Of a stretch of 64,000 nt of DNA, positions 54,324 to 63,527 are shown piece by piece. The position numbers and the translations under genes are program-made. The DNA comes from Desulfocicer vacuolatum DSM 3385. GTDB lineage: Bacteria; Desulfobacterota; Desulfobacteria; Desulfobacterales; Desulfobacteraceae. Under the pieces are notes generated by a model that did no database searches, was not told the DNA's origin, and saw nothing but the letters and a program-made list of their open reading frames with translations. The DNA lies in assembly GCF_900176365.1 (NCBI RefSeq), contig NZ_FWXY01000019.1:44250-108249 (forward strand), read 5' to 3'. Numbering within the stretch: position 1 is the stretch's first letter; each line of letters opens with the position of its first letter.

Positions 54324-55862
54324 ATGGCCGAAATTCAAGCTATGGATGATATTGTAACTTCTGCGAAAGGGCAGAGCATGATAATGATCACAAAACGAAA
54401 ATTTCAACTGAGCCTTAAAAACCGGGTATACCTGCTCAATGCCATTTTATTGTGCATCACCCTCATCGGGGCCATGCTCATGATCTGGTATACCTATAAA
54501 ACCGAAAAAATATTCAGGGAAATTGTTGATCGAAACGTTGTGATTTTTCAATCTGCCGAAGCCCTTTCCACCTCCCTTGTCAACCAGAAGGGATTTATTT
54601 CCTATTATCTGTTAGACGGTGATCCTGCCTGGATTGGTGAGTTAAAACAATACATGTCCCTTTTTGAGGAACACCTGGCAACGGTGAAATCCCTTGTGCA
54701 GGAAAAATGGGAAAAGGATGCCGTGGCCCAGATCCAGGCAGAGTATGACTATTGCGTCATGACCAAAAACAAGGTCATAGAACTCTACGATGCCGGCAAG
54801 ACTCAAAAGGGGGCAAGGCTTCACAAGGATGCCAAGGCCCATTTTGCCCGTATTTTTGAATTGTGTGATCAGTTCAACTCCTTTCATAAAGATAAAATCT
54901 CCCAGGCCATCAACACCAGCCGCACAGAGTCCAATCACTTAAGATACATTGCCTTGATGGCTGTTATCACCGTCATTGTTTTAAGTCTTTTAATCAATTA
55001 TATTTTCAACCGCCACATCCTGGACCCCATTCGAAAACTGGCAGCCGAGGCCCATGGACAGGGGTGTAACGCCCCTGTTGCAAATGAGGTAACAGCCTTA
55101 AAAGAAAGCGTTTATGGACTCATGGAAAATGCGGAACAAACCCATCAGGAACTAAAACGAAGCCAGGAGACCCTTATGCAATCAGAAAAAATGGCTCTGG
55201 TGGGAAAACTTGCTGCGGGCACGGCCCACAGCATCAGGAACCCATTGACATCTGTTAAGATGAGACTTTTTTCATTGAATCGTTCCTGCAGCTTCACCGA
55301 GGCGCAACAGGAAGATTTTAATGTGATTTCAGGGGAGATCAAGCAGATTAACAAAATTCTGGAAAACTTCCTGGAGTTTGCCAGGCCCCCCAGGCTAAAA
55401 ACCATCATGAAAAGTCCCTCAGTGGTGGTGGACAGTGCATTGAACCTCTTAAAACAGCGATTAAAATCCTACCAGGTGGCAGCAAGCATTGTGCGCAAAA
55501 GGCCGCTTCAAAAAACCTTAATTGATCCGGAGCAGCTCAAAGAGGTGGTGGTGAACATTATCATAAATGCCTGTGAAGCCATGGAGGGCGGTGGCATCAT
55601 TGCCGTCCATGAGGCAGAACAATATATTGAGCCCCTTAAAAAAGTGGATGTCATCACCATCACCGACAATGGACCGGGTATCCCCCAGGAGATTAAAGGG
55701 GAGGTGTTTAATCCCTTTTTCACCACCAAGGATGACGGCACCGGCCTGGGGCTGAACATTGCATTTAATATCATCAGTCAGCATGGCGGATGGCTGGATG
55801 TAAAGAGCCGGGAGGGGGAAGGTGCATCCTTTATCATCACCCTTCCGGTGAAGGATATATAA
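54324..55862 (+). CDS. Sensor histidine kinase with helical-bundle sensor
   Basis: A 512-residue kinase: TM1 at about 36-55, an all-helical extracytoplasmic region (about 56-205, KGFISYYLLDGDPAWIGELKQY), TM2 near 210-228, then a short linker. H302 in GTAHSIRNPLTSVKM is the phosphosite. The HATPase contains FNPFFTTKDDGTGLGLN. The H-box differs from the HE-N form of its neighbours. Start could also be ATG 54378. The next gene, 1 base away, is an NtrC-type regulator and thus its likely partner. Confidence 0.9.
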   Translation: MAEIQAMDDIVTSAKGQSMIMITKRKFQLSLKNRVYLLNAILLCITLIGAMLMIWYTYKTEKIFREIVDRNVVIFQSAEALSTSLVNQKGFISYYLLDGDPAWIGELKQYMSLFEEHLATVKSLVQEKWEKDAVAQIQAEYDYCVMTKNKVIELYDAGKTQKGARLHKDAKAHFARIFELCDQFNSFHKDKISQAINTSRTESNHLRYIALMAVITVIVLSLLINYIFNRHILDPIRKLAAEAHGQGCNAPVANEVTALKESVYGLMENAEQTHQELKRSQETLMQSEKMALVGKLAAGTAHSIRNPLTSVKMRLFSLNRSCSFTEAQQEDFNVISGEIKQINKILENFLEFARPPRLKTIMKSPSVVVDSALNLLKQRLKSYQVAASIVRKRPLQKTLIDPEQLKEVVVNIIINACEAMEGGGIIAVHEAEQYIEPLKKVDVITITDNGPGIPQEIKGEVFNPFFTTKDDGTGLGLNIAFNIISQHGGWLDVKSREGEGASFIITLPVKDI

Positions 55863-55863
55863 A

Positions 55864-57285
55864 ATGGATACCATTCTGGTTATTGACGATGATGATCAAT
55901 TGAGAAAAAGTTTTGCCAAGCTTCTGGTGGAAGAAAAATACAAGGTCTTGACAGCGGCCTCGGGGGAGGGGGGCATTGAGGTTGTGGCCCATAACCACCT
56001 GGATCTGATCCTTCTGGACATGCGCCTGCCCGGCATGAACGGCATGGAAACCTTTAAAAAGATTAAAACCATTGATGCCAAGCTGCCTGTGATCATCATC
56101 ACCGCTTACAGCACAACGGACATTGCCATAGAAGCCACCAAGCTCGGGGCCTATGATTATATTCTCAAACCCTTTGATATTCCAGACATGCTCACGTTGA
56201 TAAAGCAGGCCATTGATGCAGGCTATTGCATGCGCTCTCCAGTGCAGGTGGATGCGGCATCCTGTGACCATGCCGGGGATGCCATTGTGGGCCAGAGCCG
56301 ACTCATGCAGGGGGTTTATAAAAAAATAGGACGGGTGTCCCAAACCGATGCCACCGTGCTCATCCAGGGGGATTCCGGCACCGGCAAGGAGCTGGTGGCC
56401 CGGGCCGTGTACCAGCACAGCAACCGGTCGGACAAACCGTTTTTGATCATCAACTGTGTGGCCATTCCTGAGCATCTTCTGGAAAGTGAGCTGTTCGGGT
56501 ATGAAAAAGGCGCTTTCACCGGAGCCACCCAGCGCCACATCGGAAAAATTGAACAGGCCCATGGGGGCACGGTGTTTCTGGATGAAATCGGGGACATGCC
56601 CCTGAACATCCAAGCCAAGATATTAAGGCTGCTCCAGGAGCGACGCATTGAGCGTCTGGGCGGAGAAGAGACCATTTCCGTGGATGTAAGAATCATTGCC
56701 GCCACCAACAAACACCTGGAAAAGGCCATTGCAGACGGGGAGTTCCGGGAGGATCTTTATTTTCGACTCAAGGTGGTGACCATTGAACTGCCACCCTTGC
56801 GGGAACGCCGGGAGGATATCACCACCTTGATCACCCATTACATGGAAAAATTCTCCCATGAGTTAAAGGTGGACAACCCCGGGATTCATAAGCAGGCCCT
56901 GGGTCTTTTAAACCGCTATGACTGGCCCGGCAATGTGCGGGAACTGTCCAACATGATCCAGAAGGTGTTGATTTTCAACCGGGGGGCCCCGGTATCTCTG
57001 GTGGATGTGGAACAGATTCTCCATAAAAAAAATGAAGAGGGGAACCAGGAGCACATTGACTCTGATATATTGAAAAAATGGGTGTGGCAGCAATTGTCAA
57101 GCCCGTCTGAACCCCATCGGTTTGAAGATTTCATGGATACCCTGGCCAATATTGTGGTTTCCCAGGCATTAACATTTACCAATGGGAATCGGTCCCAGGC
57201 GGCCCGGCTGCTGGAGATTTCCCGCCCTACCCTTCATGCCAAGATGGATAAGTATGATATTAAATTTAAGATTGATGTTTCATAG
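55864..57285 (+). CDS. NtrC-family sigma-54-dependent response regulator
   Basis: A 473-residue activator: receiver (D52 in [13 protein letters not shown]), AAA+ with Walker A GDSGTGKE, intact GAFTGA contact loop and VFLDEIGDM. The C-terminal Fis-type HTH is [22 protein letters not shown]. It begins one base after the kinase stop. It would activate a sigma-54 promoter, though no convincing -24/-12 site was found just upstream of the DASS transporter gene. Confidence 0.94.
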   Translation: MDTILVIDDDDQLRKSFAKLLVEEKYKVLTAASGEGGIEVVAHNHLDLILLDMRLPGMNGMETFKKIKTIDAKLPVIIITAYSTTDIAIEATKLGAYDYILKPFDIPDMLTLIKQAIDAGYCMRSPVQVDAASCDHAGDAIVGQSRLMQGVYKKIGRVSQTDATVLIQGDSGTGKELVARAVYQHSNRSDKPFLIINCVAIPEHLLESELFGYEKGAFTGATQRHIGKIEQAHGGTVFLDEIGDMPLNIQAKILRLLQERRIERLGGEETISVDVRIIAATNKHLEKAIADGEFREDLYFRLKVVTIELPPLRERREDITTLITHYMEKFSHELKVDNPGIHKQALGLLNRYDWPGNVRELSNMIQKVLIFNRGAPVSLVDVEQILHKKNEEGNQEHIDSDILKKWVWQQLSSPSEPHRFEDFMDTLANIVVSQALTFTNGNRSQAARLLEISRPTLHAKMDKYDIKFKIDVS

Positions 57286-57352
57286 CTTGGCTGGCTTCCT
57301 CACTTTTCCATTCACATATTTCTTCAAAATTAAGATACAAGTCAAAAACTTT

Positions 57353-57438
57353 ATATATGAAATACTCCTCAGATCTGTGGAGTATTTCTATTTTTGTTGT
57401 GGGTAAAAGCGGATCAACATGTGGTCTGCCCGTGGCAG
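57353..57438 (+). repeat. Structured repeat family 2
   Basis: TATATGAAATACTCCTC...GGAGTATTTC hairpin, GTTGTGGG spacer and GGGTAAAAGCGG...GTCTGCCCGTGGCA. It follows the NtrC-type gene and marks the boundary between native-looking DNA and the AT-rich cassette region. Confidence 0.75.
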
Positions 57439-57445
57439 TTATAAT

Positions 57446-57811
57446 GAAAGCGGCTTATGACTCAAGTTGTGTTTTATAAACTTATTGACACTTGCGGCCC
57501 AGGAGTATAAGAAACAATTGTTATAAATTTTGATTTATAACTCATTTAAAAAACGCCAAAGAATGCTTTTAGACAAAGTTTTTTTGTATTTATGACTTAT
57601 TTGATCTTTTTGGGAATTGATGAAAAGCACACATATTGTAATTATGAAGTTTCTGGATAACATTCAAATTTGCTGTGTATGTGGTTAGAAAAATGGTTTA
57701 AAATCTATTTATAGAAGGTTTAAGCCTTCTGCAAATTGAATTATACAGAACTACACAACAACTTGTTGTAAAACTTATCTTCAAATTGCATTTTCAAAAT
57801 CATGAGGTTCC
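57446..57811. other. AT-rich boundary region without a gene
   Basis: No open frame with an RBS is seen. Features noted are a small hairpin AGAAGG/CCTTCT (57714-57731) and the dyad ACAAC...GTTGT near 57757. It precedes the first cassette-like gene, and base composition drops sharply here. No attI or integrase was recognised. Confidence 0.4.
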
Positions 57812-58330
57812 ATGTTGCAAAAAGTTGAAATCATAAACTCTTTCATTCAGGGTTTTGGTATATTTTTTGGTGTTATTGCGGGTACTGCTGTAACTATCTG
57901 TTCACAATGGCTAATGAATAAACGTGTAGAAAAGCAAAAGATAAAAAATATAGCGATAGAACTTACTTTCATGCAACAACAAATAAAATCTTGGCTTTCC
58001 TCGTTCAGTTTGTATCGCAATGCAATCAATGGCGACGCTTTAGAAACATGGGCTGAATACATAGATGTGTCAAAAGTTTTAAAAACATCTTTAATTGAAT
58101 CATTTACCTCTGGATTGATCTACAAACATCTCGATAACTCTTTGGCAGCAGACATTCAACTGGCATTAACAGACCTCTCTATAGCCATGGAACAAGTAAT
58201 CAATAAAAAAATTAGCGAACAAAGAATGAATTTTGATAAAAAGAAAGCCATTGTTGATTTGAATTTTTTTGAAAAAAAGTTAAAACAACACGAAAAGGCA
58301 GTTACAAAGGCCCTTCAATGTTTGGGGTAA
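57812..58330 (+). CDS. Membrane-anchored hypothetical protein (cassette)
   Basis: A 172-residue protein with one N-terminal helix (about 10-33, GFGIFFGVIAGTAVTICSQWL) and a cytosolic, mainly helical remainder rich in Lys and Gln with a coiled-coil-like end (FFEKKLKQHEKAVTKAL). I do not recognise a family. AT-rich codon use differs from genes before 57 kb. An attC-like site follows about 95 bases after its stop, so it reads as a gene cassette. Start ATG 57812 has only a weak GAGG upstream. Confidence 0.65.
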   Translation: MLQKVEIINSFIQGFGIFFGVIAGTAVTICSQWLMNKRVEKQKIKNIAIELTFMQQQIKSWLSSFSLYRNAINGDALETWAEYIDVSKVLKTSLIESFTSGLIYKHLDNSLAADIQLALTDLSIAMEQVINKKISEQRMNFDKKKAIVDLNFFEKKLKQHEKAVTKALQCLG

Positions 58331-58423
58331 ATTGATATTTGCCCGAAGCAAAACACACAATGGACAAATTTCTGATATCATGAGGTATGTTTTCTTTCCA
58401 TATAGTTTCTCCTTAAAAATATT

Positions 58424-58550
58424 TTACAACAGGTGGGTGAACCGGACAGCAAGGGTCTCCTTCTTTTTAAAGATTGAAAAAACTTTTAAATGGTATGCTT
58501 TCAATTAACTTTTTTGGAAACCCTTGCTGCCCGTTACCCAAGCGTTGGGC
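58424..58550 (+). repeat. attC-like integron recombination site
   Basis: Right end GCGTTGGGC contains R' = GTTGGGC (58544-58550). Next to it ACCCTTGCTG-CCCGTTACCC pairs with GGGTGAACCGG-ACAGCAAGGGT on the left side, giving the imperfect long palindrome typical of attC. The left R'' (TTACAAC) keeps only AAC. About 127 bp with an AT-rich centre. Confidence 0.6.
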
Positions 58551-58600
58551 AAAAACAAAGAACATGTAATCTAAACTACTGATTTAAATGGAGCTTTTTA

Positions 58601-61372
58601 GTGGGTGTACACGACAAAGAAATTTTTCTCTCTTATTCAAAACAGGATGATATTTTTGCCTCAAAATTTCGAAAAATTTTAAATGACTTATTTGGCAAAG
58701 AAATTTGGCTACGCGATTTCGATCTAAATGCCGGGGATTTAGTGATAGACTGCATAGGTGAAGCAATTGCTGAAGCCAAGTGGTTTATCATTCTTTTATC
58801 GTTTAATTCAGTACAGTCTAAATGGCTGAAAATGGAGGCAGATCTTGCGACATTTAGAGCATTAAACGATCAAAATTTTGAAATCATTGTACTCAAATTA
58901 GATGAAGCCCCAATCCCACCTCACTTAAAAATTCCATTTTCGAAATTGACACTCATAGATTTTTCCAGTTGCCAAGACGATGAAGCTGAATTACTTGACC
59001 TTGCAGACTATATTGACCGAACTGAAACCACTCAAAAAAATACCTTAATTTATGTAGACCGAGGAGGTGATGCAGACAGTTTTTCATTATTGACACGACA
59101 AAATAGAATTATTTTTATTTTAGGTTGGGCCGGGATTGGAAAAACAGCATTTGTTTTGAATCGTGTATCAGAAAGGCTCAAAAAACGTGTAGTAAAAATT
59201 TCGTTGACTCGTGGCCATTCAATGGATTTAGTCGCTCGTCAAATAATCCGTGAAACACATTTTCCTGCCCCACCAACAGATAAATCAGTACCAGATGAAG
59301 AATTGTTAAATATGGCAATCTCATCTTTTGAAAAACGTTCTAAGTACTTCTTTCTTTTTATAGATAATGCTGAAGAGGGGCTTGATGTGTCAAATCAAGT
59401 CGTTCCTTACTTGGAAAAACTTCTTTTGAATTTTGTCAGGGCTGGAATTGACAGTCACATTATCCTATCGACAAGTCGTTTTCCTGAATATTCTCCAGAT
59501 ATAGCAAAAAAAGCCGATTTAATGCGCCTTAATCAATTAGATAATGAATATATCCGAGAATGCATCGACTTGTGGTTGGAAGGGACAAAAAACCACAAGC
59601 GAATAATGAAAATGCCTGAAATGGAGGATGTTCTGGAACTTATTTCAGGGCATCCTCTTGCTGCTAAAATGATAGCTTCCAAACTAAGAGTACGTCCTTT
59701 AACTGAACTTATCGCTCCAACAGCAAAAAAACGCTTTCAGCTAAAATTCGCCGAATACATATTAAAGGAAGCAGACAAAGATATTTTAACAAAGGTACAT
59801 CTACATATTTTATATGCCCTTGCAATAATACATGAACCGATCCTTTTTGAAGATTTGCTGGCAATAAAAGAAATATCAAAGTTTCCATTAGAAGACGTTC
59901 GTCAAGCCCGTATCGAATTAACAGATTGGTTTTTCATCGAACAAAATTATGAGCTTATGAGTTTGCATAATTTTTTACGTACATACTTTAATGACTCATT
60001 AGATGCAAAAAAAGACCTATTTGAGTCAATTGCCTTAGATTTTGGAGAGTATGCATTCAATAAATCTATAGAATTGAATAATAAACTTATTGATAGAGGT
60101 CATGGTGTTACAGATAGCAGTGAATCCAAAGTGTTGCATTGTTCCAATGAACTTCTACGTTACGCTGTTCCGGCTGGAATATTATTGCGAGCTACTGGAA
60201 AAGAAGATTTAGCGAATAAGCTTCCAATTCAAATCAAGGGTACATTGCGTGAATTAGTGTATTATTTTTACCAAAAAAAGCGTGATTACGGTCAAGCAAT
60301 ACTCTTTGCTGAAAAATGGTTAAAAATAAATCCTAATGATTTGGATATTATATTATACCAAGCTCGTAGCTATAGAAATCTTCGTAATGAAATTTCATTT
60401 AAAAAGGCAGCCAAATTACTTGCAGAACTTGAAAGACGGGATTATGGAAAAAGATTTGCAGCTAGAGTCTTCCGAGAAAAAGCTCTGTTAGCTCAGTTTA
60501 GTGATAACATTGAAGAAGCCAAAAAATATTTCCGTCAAGGTATTGAAGTTTACACTTTATCCCCATACCCGGAGAATCGTACTGGCTTAGCACAAATATT
60601 ATTAAAAGAAGCTGATGAGCTACCATCTTGGTCTCCCCAAAGAATAGAATTAGCCTGCGAAGCAAGAAAACTTCTAGAAAAAGCAAGGGAATACAGCGCT
60701 TTTTTCGATAGATATCACATAGGTACTTACATTGAAGCTTTATTTCAAACAGATGATGTTGAAACTGTATTACCATTATTAGAAGAGGCTTTAGAAGATA
60801 GGCCAGATGATAAAAGATTGAATTACCGTTTGGCTGAAATATTACGAAAAAGAGGCGCATACGAGGAAGCTGCCACTTATGCCAATAAAGCTCTTCAAAA
60901 AGGTTCGTATAAAGCTGCTTTAACTCTTGCCAATATATTTCATACACAAGGGGTCATAATGGCTGAATATGGAGACAGCGAGGGAGCAAATCAAAAATTT
61001 AATAAAGGAATAGAAGTCGTTAATAATTTCATTCCTGAGTATGGTCATGACCAAGAAGTTGCGGATTCAATCGCTTCAAAAATTTTTAGAGCAATGGGAA
61101 ATTGGAAAGACGCGGAGAAAAGAGTGGAACATTATAATTCCTCGCGTAATCCTTACACCATATACGAGCAATGCAAAGTAGCTTTGAATGAAGTTTCAAC
61201 AATAATTGAAAGAGGAGAATATGATAAGGCATTGATTAAAATTAATTACATGCAAGAATTGATAGAAAAATATTCTAGCAGCCAAGAATTACCTCAACCT
61301 CTTGTTGAAATTCGAAATGAAACTTATTTATACCAAAAACATATTTCAAGTATTCAAACAGATCAGATATAA
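58601..61372 (+). CDS. TIR-STAND NTPase-TPR protein, NLR-like defence candidate
   Basis: A 923-residue protein from GTG 58601 (GGAG 7 bases upstream). TIR domain (about 5-145): EIFLSYSKQDD, and W75...E79 in SKWLKMEADLA gives the catalytic-type Glu of NADase TIRs. STAND-type NTPase (about 150-480): Walker A GWAGIGKT (175-182), Walker B FFLFIDNAEE, later helical GHPLAAKMIASKL. The C-terminal half (about 530-900) is helical TPR-like repeats (ALEDRPDDKRLNYRLAEILRKRGAYEEAATYANKAL). In bacteria such proteins sense phage and deplete NAD+. A second TIR protein follows 22 bases later in the same cassette. Confidence 0.88.
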   Translation: MGVHDKEIFLSYSKQDDIFASKFRKILNDLFGKEIWLRDFDLNAGDLVIDCIGEAIAEAKWFIILLSFNSVQSKWLKMEADLATFRALNDQNFEIIVLKLDEAPIPPHLKIPFSKLTLIDFSSCQDDEAELLDLADYIDRTETTQKNTLIYVDRGGDADSFSLLTRQNRIIFILGWAGIGKTAFVLNRVSERLKKRVVKISLTRGHSMDLVARQIIRETHFPAPPTDKSVPDEELLNMAISSFEKRSKYFFLFIDNAEEGLDVSNQVVPYLEKLLLNFVRAGIDSHIILSTSRFPEYSPDIAKKADLMRLNQLDNEYIRECIDLWLEGTKNHKRIMKMPEMEDVLELISGHPLAAKMIASKLRVRPLTELIAPTAKKRFQLKFAEYILKEADKDILTKVHLHILYALAIIHEPILFEDLLAIKEISKFPLEDVRQARIELTDWFFIEQNYELMSLHNFLRTYFNDSLDAKKDLFESIALDFGEYAFNKSIELNNKLIDRGHGVTDSSESKVLHCSNELLRYAVPAGILLRATGKEDLANKLPIQIKGTLRELVYYFYQKKRDYGQAILFAEKWLKINPNDLDIILYQARSYRNLRNEISFKKAAKLLAELERRDYGKRFAARVFREKALLAQFSDNIEEAKKYFRQGIEVYTLSPYPENRTGLAQILLKEADELPSWSPQRIELACEARKLLEKAREYSAFFDRYHIGTYIEALFQTDDVETVLPLLEEALEDRPDDKRLNYRLAEILRKRGAYEEAATYANKALQKGSYKAALTLANIFHTQGVIMAEYGDSEGANQKFNKGIEVVNNFIPEYGHDQEVADSIASKIFRAMGNWKDAEKRVEHYNSSRNPYTIYEQCKVALNEVSTIIERGEYDKALIKINYMQELIEKYSSSQELPQPLVEIRNETYLYQKHISSIQTDQI

Positions 61373-61394
61373 TAAATTCCTCTGGAGAGCCCTT

Positions 61395-61799
61395 ATGTCA
61401 ACCGCGTATAAATATGATGTCTTTATTAGCTATTCTCACAAAGACCGTCTTTGGGTAACAAAAGAACTTCTTCCCAAATTAGAACAGCACCGGTTTAAAA
61501 TTTTTATCGATTTTCGTGATTTTCAAAGCGGAAGATTTAGCGTTACAGAAATGGAACGAGGAGTAAACTCAAGCAAACGAGTATTGTTAGTTCTCACTGA
61601 TGACTATATAAAAAGCGATTGGGGAACATTTGAAAATGTTATGGGGCAAACAACAGATCCAGCAGCAATAAATCGCAAACGCATTCCAGTATTGAGAGGT
61701 TCATGCGATATACCTTTACGTTTACAAATTATTCATTATAGAGATTTAAGGAATAATGATTCACAACAATGGGATCTTCTTATACGAGATCTAATATAA
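61395..61799 (+). CDS. Stand-alone TIR-domain protein
   Basis: A 134-residue protein that is essentially one TIR domain: YDVFISYSHKDRLWV at the start, FIDFRDFQSG, and W76...E80 in SDWGTFENV, the position of the catalytic Glu in NAD-cleaving TIRs. GGAGAG before ATG 61395 sets the start inside a longer frame overlapping the previous gene. With no sensor of its own it is likely an effector or partner for the TIR-STAND-TPR protein, possibly joining it in a mixed TIR filament. Confidence 0.85.
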   Translation: MSTAYKYDVFISYSHKDRLWVTKELLPKLEQHRFKIFIDFRDFQSGRFSVTEMERGVNSSKRVLLVLTDDYIKSDWGTFENVMGQTTDPAAINRKRIPVLRGSCDIPLRLQIIHYRDLRNNDSQQWDLLIRDLI

Positions 61800-61838
61800 C
61801 ACGTAACAAACGATACTAAGATAGATTATTAACAAATT

Positions 61839-61924
61839 GCCCAACATAACGGTAGAGCAGACCGCGAGAACGTTTGCCGCTTGTCCGTAAGTCATCGGCG
61901 CGGCTGCTCACCTCAACGTTGGGT
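61839..61924 (+). repeat. attC site
   Basis: R'' GCCCAAC (61839-61845) and R' GTTGGGT (61918-61924) both fit the consensus RYYYAAC/GTTRRRY. Inner arms GGTAGAGCAGACCGCG and CGCGGCTGCTCACC pair with the unpaired extrahelical bases expected for attC. Length 86 bp. It closes the cassette holding both TIR genes. Confidence 0.8.
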
Positions 61925-61947
61925 TGGCGCTCCGCGCCAACCCAACG
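61917..61947. repeat. 14-bp perfect palindrome at the attC-attC junction
   Basis: CGTTGGGTTGGCGC-TCC-GCGCCAACCCAACG joins the right end of one attC to the left end of the next, so R' of the first and R'' of the second are mirror copies. It could form a very stable hairpin. Confidence 0.7.
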
Positions 61948-62038
61948 CCCGCAGTAAAAGCCAGGATCATGTGGCGCGCAGCGCAACCCAACAACGCAGT
62001 TCAAACTGACTCTGGCACCTTAACTGCGGGCGTTAACT
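61940..62038 (+). repeat. attC-like site, tandem with the previous one
   Basis: R'' ACCCAAC (61940-61946) followed by GCCCGCAGT, which pairs perfectly with ACTGCGGGC ahead of the right end GTTAACT (62032-62038). The R' deviates at one position from GTTRRRY. Length 99 bp. Between the two sites no gene fits, so this is a gene-less cassette. Confidence 0.65.
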
Positions 62039-62063
62039 TATCTATAATAATCAGGAGTGCTCA

Positions 62064-62924
62064 GTGAGCATATCAACAAGAAAAATCATTCATTATAGCA
62101 TCAAAATAGAAAACAATAAAACCGGTGATGTGGTTGATGCTACGAAATTGCAAGAATGCTTTCGTGCTATAATGAAGCTCAAAAATCAAAAAAGAGTTTA
62201 TGACAATCCGCTATTAAATCGTTTTCATTTGTTGTTTTCGTATACAGAAAAAAATGAATATGCATGGGGTTACTTCAAATCAGCAAAATATAATCATAGA
62301 CCCGATCTGATAGACAAGGAAAATCTATCAGAGAGGAGCAATCCTAAAAGAATGACTGAAGGTGAAGGTGAAAAAACACACTTTGCAATGGGGGTAAAAA
62401 ATAATGAAATACTACTTCTGCTCGAAATCAAAAGAGATGGCGTTCAAGTAAATACTTTTCAAACATATTTGGCACCATATTTAAAGAGAATCAATCAAAA
62501 TTATACCTTTAATATAGGTCTTTCAGTCACCGGAGATTTTAATGAAAAACTAAAAGAATTGGAGCGTGTATCATCTGTTGAGATATATACACCGTATATA
62601 CAAGTGAGTGACTCTTTCGGTAGTAAAATACCTATAGACCAAGGGGACATACAAGAAGAAGCAGTTGTCACCTTTAAAGCTCAAAGAGCTAAATCGTTAA
62701 AGAAAACAGCAAAGAGTGTTTATAATATTTTTTCAAATACTAAGAGGGATGAGGTTTCAAGAGTTAGAGTCTATGGTAAAACCTCTAGCCAATCAACAAT
62801 ACTGTTAGACACTAACAGACTTAAAGACCACGACACAATCAAGGTCGAATTAGATGATAATGGGCAAGTGATGACTCAAAGTATATTACCAGCCATTAAA
62901 CAATTAGTAGAGGAAATTCTATGA
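62064..62924 (+). CDS. Soluble hypothetical protein of a two-gene cassette
   Basis: A 286-residue, mostly hydrophilic protein starting at GTG 62064 (AGGAG upstream). Segments include FHLLFSYTEKNEYAWGYFKSAKYNHRP, EKTHFAMGVKNNEILLLLEIKRDGVQVNTF, and a Lys-rich basic stretch near 205-225. No motif I can name with confidence, though the layout recalls uncharacterised cassette or defence proteins. Its stop overlaps the start of the next, membrane-protein gene by 4 bases (ATGA), so the two are translated together and likely form a sensor/effector pair. No signal peptide. Confidence 0.7.
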   Translation: MSISTRKIIHYSIKIENNKTGDVVDATKLQECFRAIMKLKNQKRVYDNPLLNRFHLLFSYTEKNEYAWGYFKSAKYNHRPDLIDKENLSERSNPKRMTEGEGEKTHFAMGVKNNEILLLLEIKRDGVQVNTFQTYLAPYLKRINQNYTFNIGLSVTGDFNEKLKELERVSSVEIYTPYIQVSDSFGSKIPIDQGDIQEEAVVTFKAQRAKSLKKTAKSVYNIFSNTKRDEVSRVRVYGKTSSQSTILLDTNRLKDHDTIKVELDDNGQVMTQSILPAIKQLVEEIL

Positions 62925-63445
62925 AGTTTCTTTACACTGATTTTAGTTTTACTATAATTGATTACATTTTCACAATCAAGAAGAGGGAGATAGTTTATGA
63001 ATGGGTTGTCCCTCTTGCATTGTCAATTCTCGTTTATTTTAAGATTAATGATATTCCTGGCATTTCTATTAATTGCGACTTTATAAAATCGATAATATCG
63101 ATTCTAATCAACATGTTTGCTATCCTAGTAGGTTTTACTATGGCGGCAATTGCAATTTTCACAACAGCAGATATTTCTAAGATTGAAATTCTTGGAAAAG
63201 AAAGTGAGAGAAAAATTCACGGCAAACCAATAAGTAATTACAGGTTCGTGTTTTTGAATCTTATATATTCGGCAATATCAAGTCTGTTTATGTTGTTATT
63301 GACTTTGTTTTTTACAGTCGCCCTCTACTTTGACAAATATTCTTTATTAATAATAGCTGTTTTGTGTTTCGGTACTTTGCATGTGCTTTTGCTTTCAATA
63401 AGAAATATTACTACATTATATTTCATATTTTTTAATCAAAAATAG
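62921..63445 (+). CDS. Four-helix membrane protein of the two-gene cassette
   Basis: A 174-residue protein with about four predicted membrane helices (about 28-43, 60-85, 108-135 and 138-160). No catalytic motif. Coupled to the preceding soluble protein by a 4-base overlap. Small multi-helix membrane proteins are common pore-forming or depolarising effectors in bacterial defence, which is the inferred role here. A transporter or unrelated function cannot be excluded. Confidence 0.68.
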   Translation: MKFLYTDFSFTIIDYIFTIKKREIVYEWVVPLALSILVYFKINDIPGISINCDFIKSIISILINMFAILVGFTMAAIAIFTTADISKIEILGKESERKIHGKPISNYRFVFLNLIYSAISSLFMLLLTLFFTVALYFDKYSLLIIAVLCFGTLHVLLLSIRNITTLYFIFFNQK

Positions 63446-63527
63446 AAAATTATGTTAGCAAAATGCTACACACATTCTCGTTAAAGATAGACGGTGAGTT
63501 CAATGTTAATTCCATAAGGCTTATTTC

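Noticed and set aside
62064..63445. Kiwa defence system (kwaA/kwaB)
   Set aside because: There is a membrane protein plus a soluble protein, but the gene order is reversed and no family motif of KwaB was recognised.
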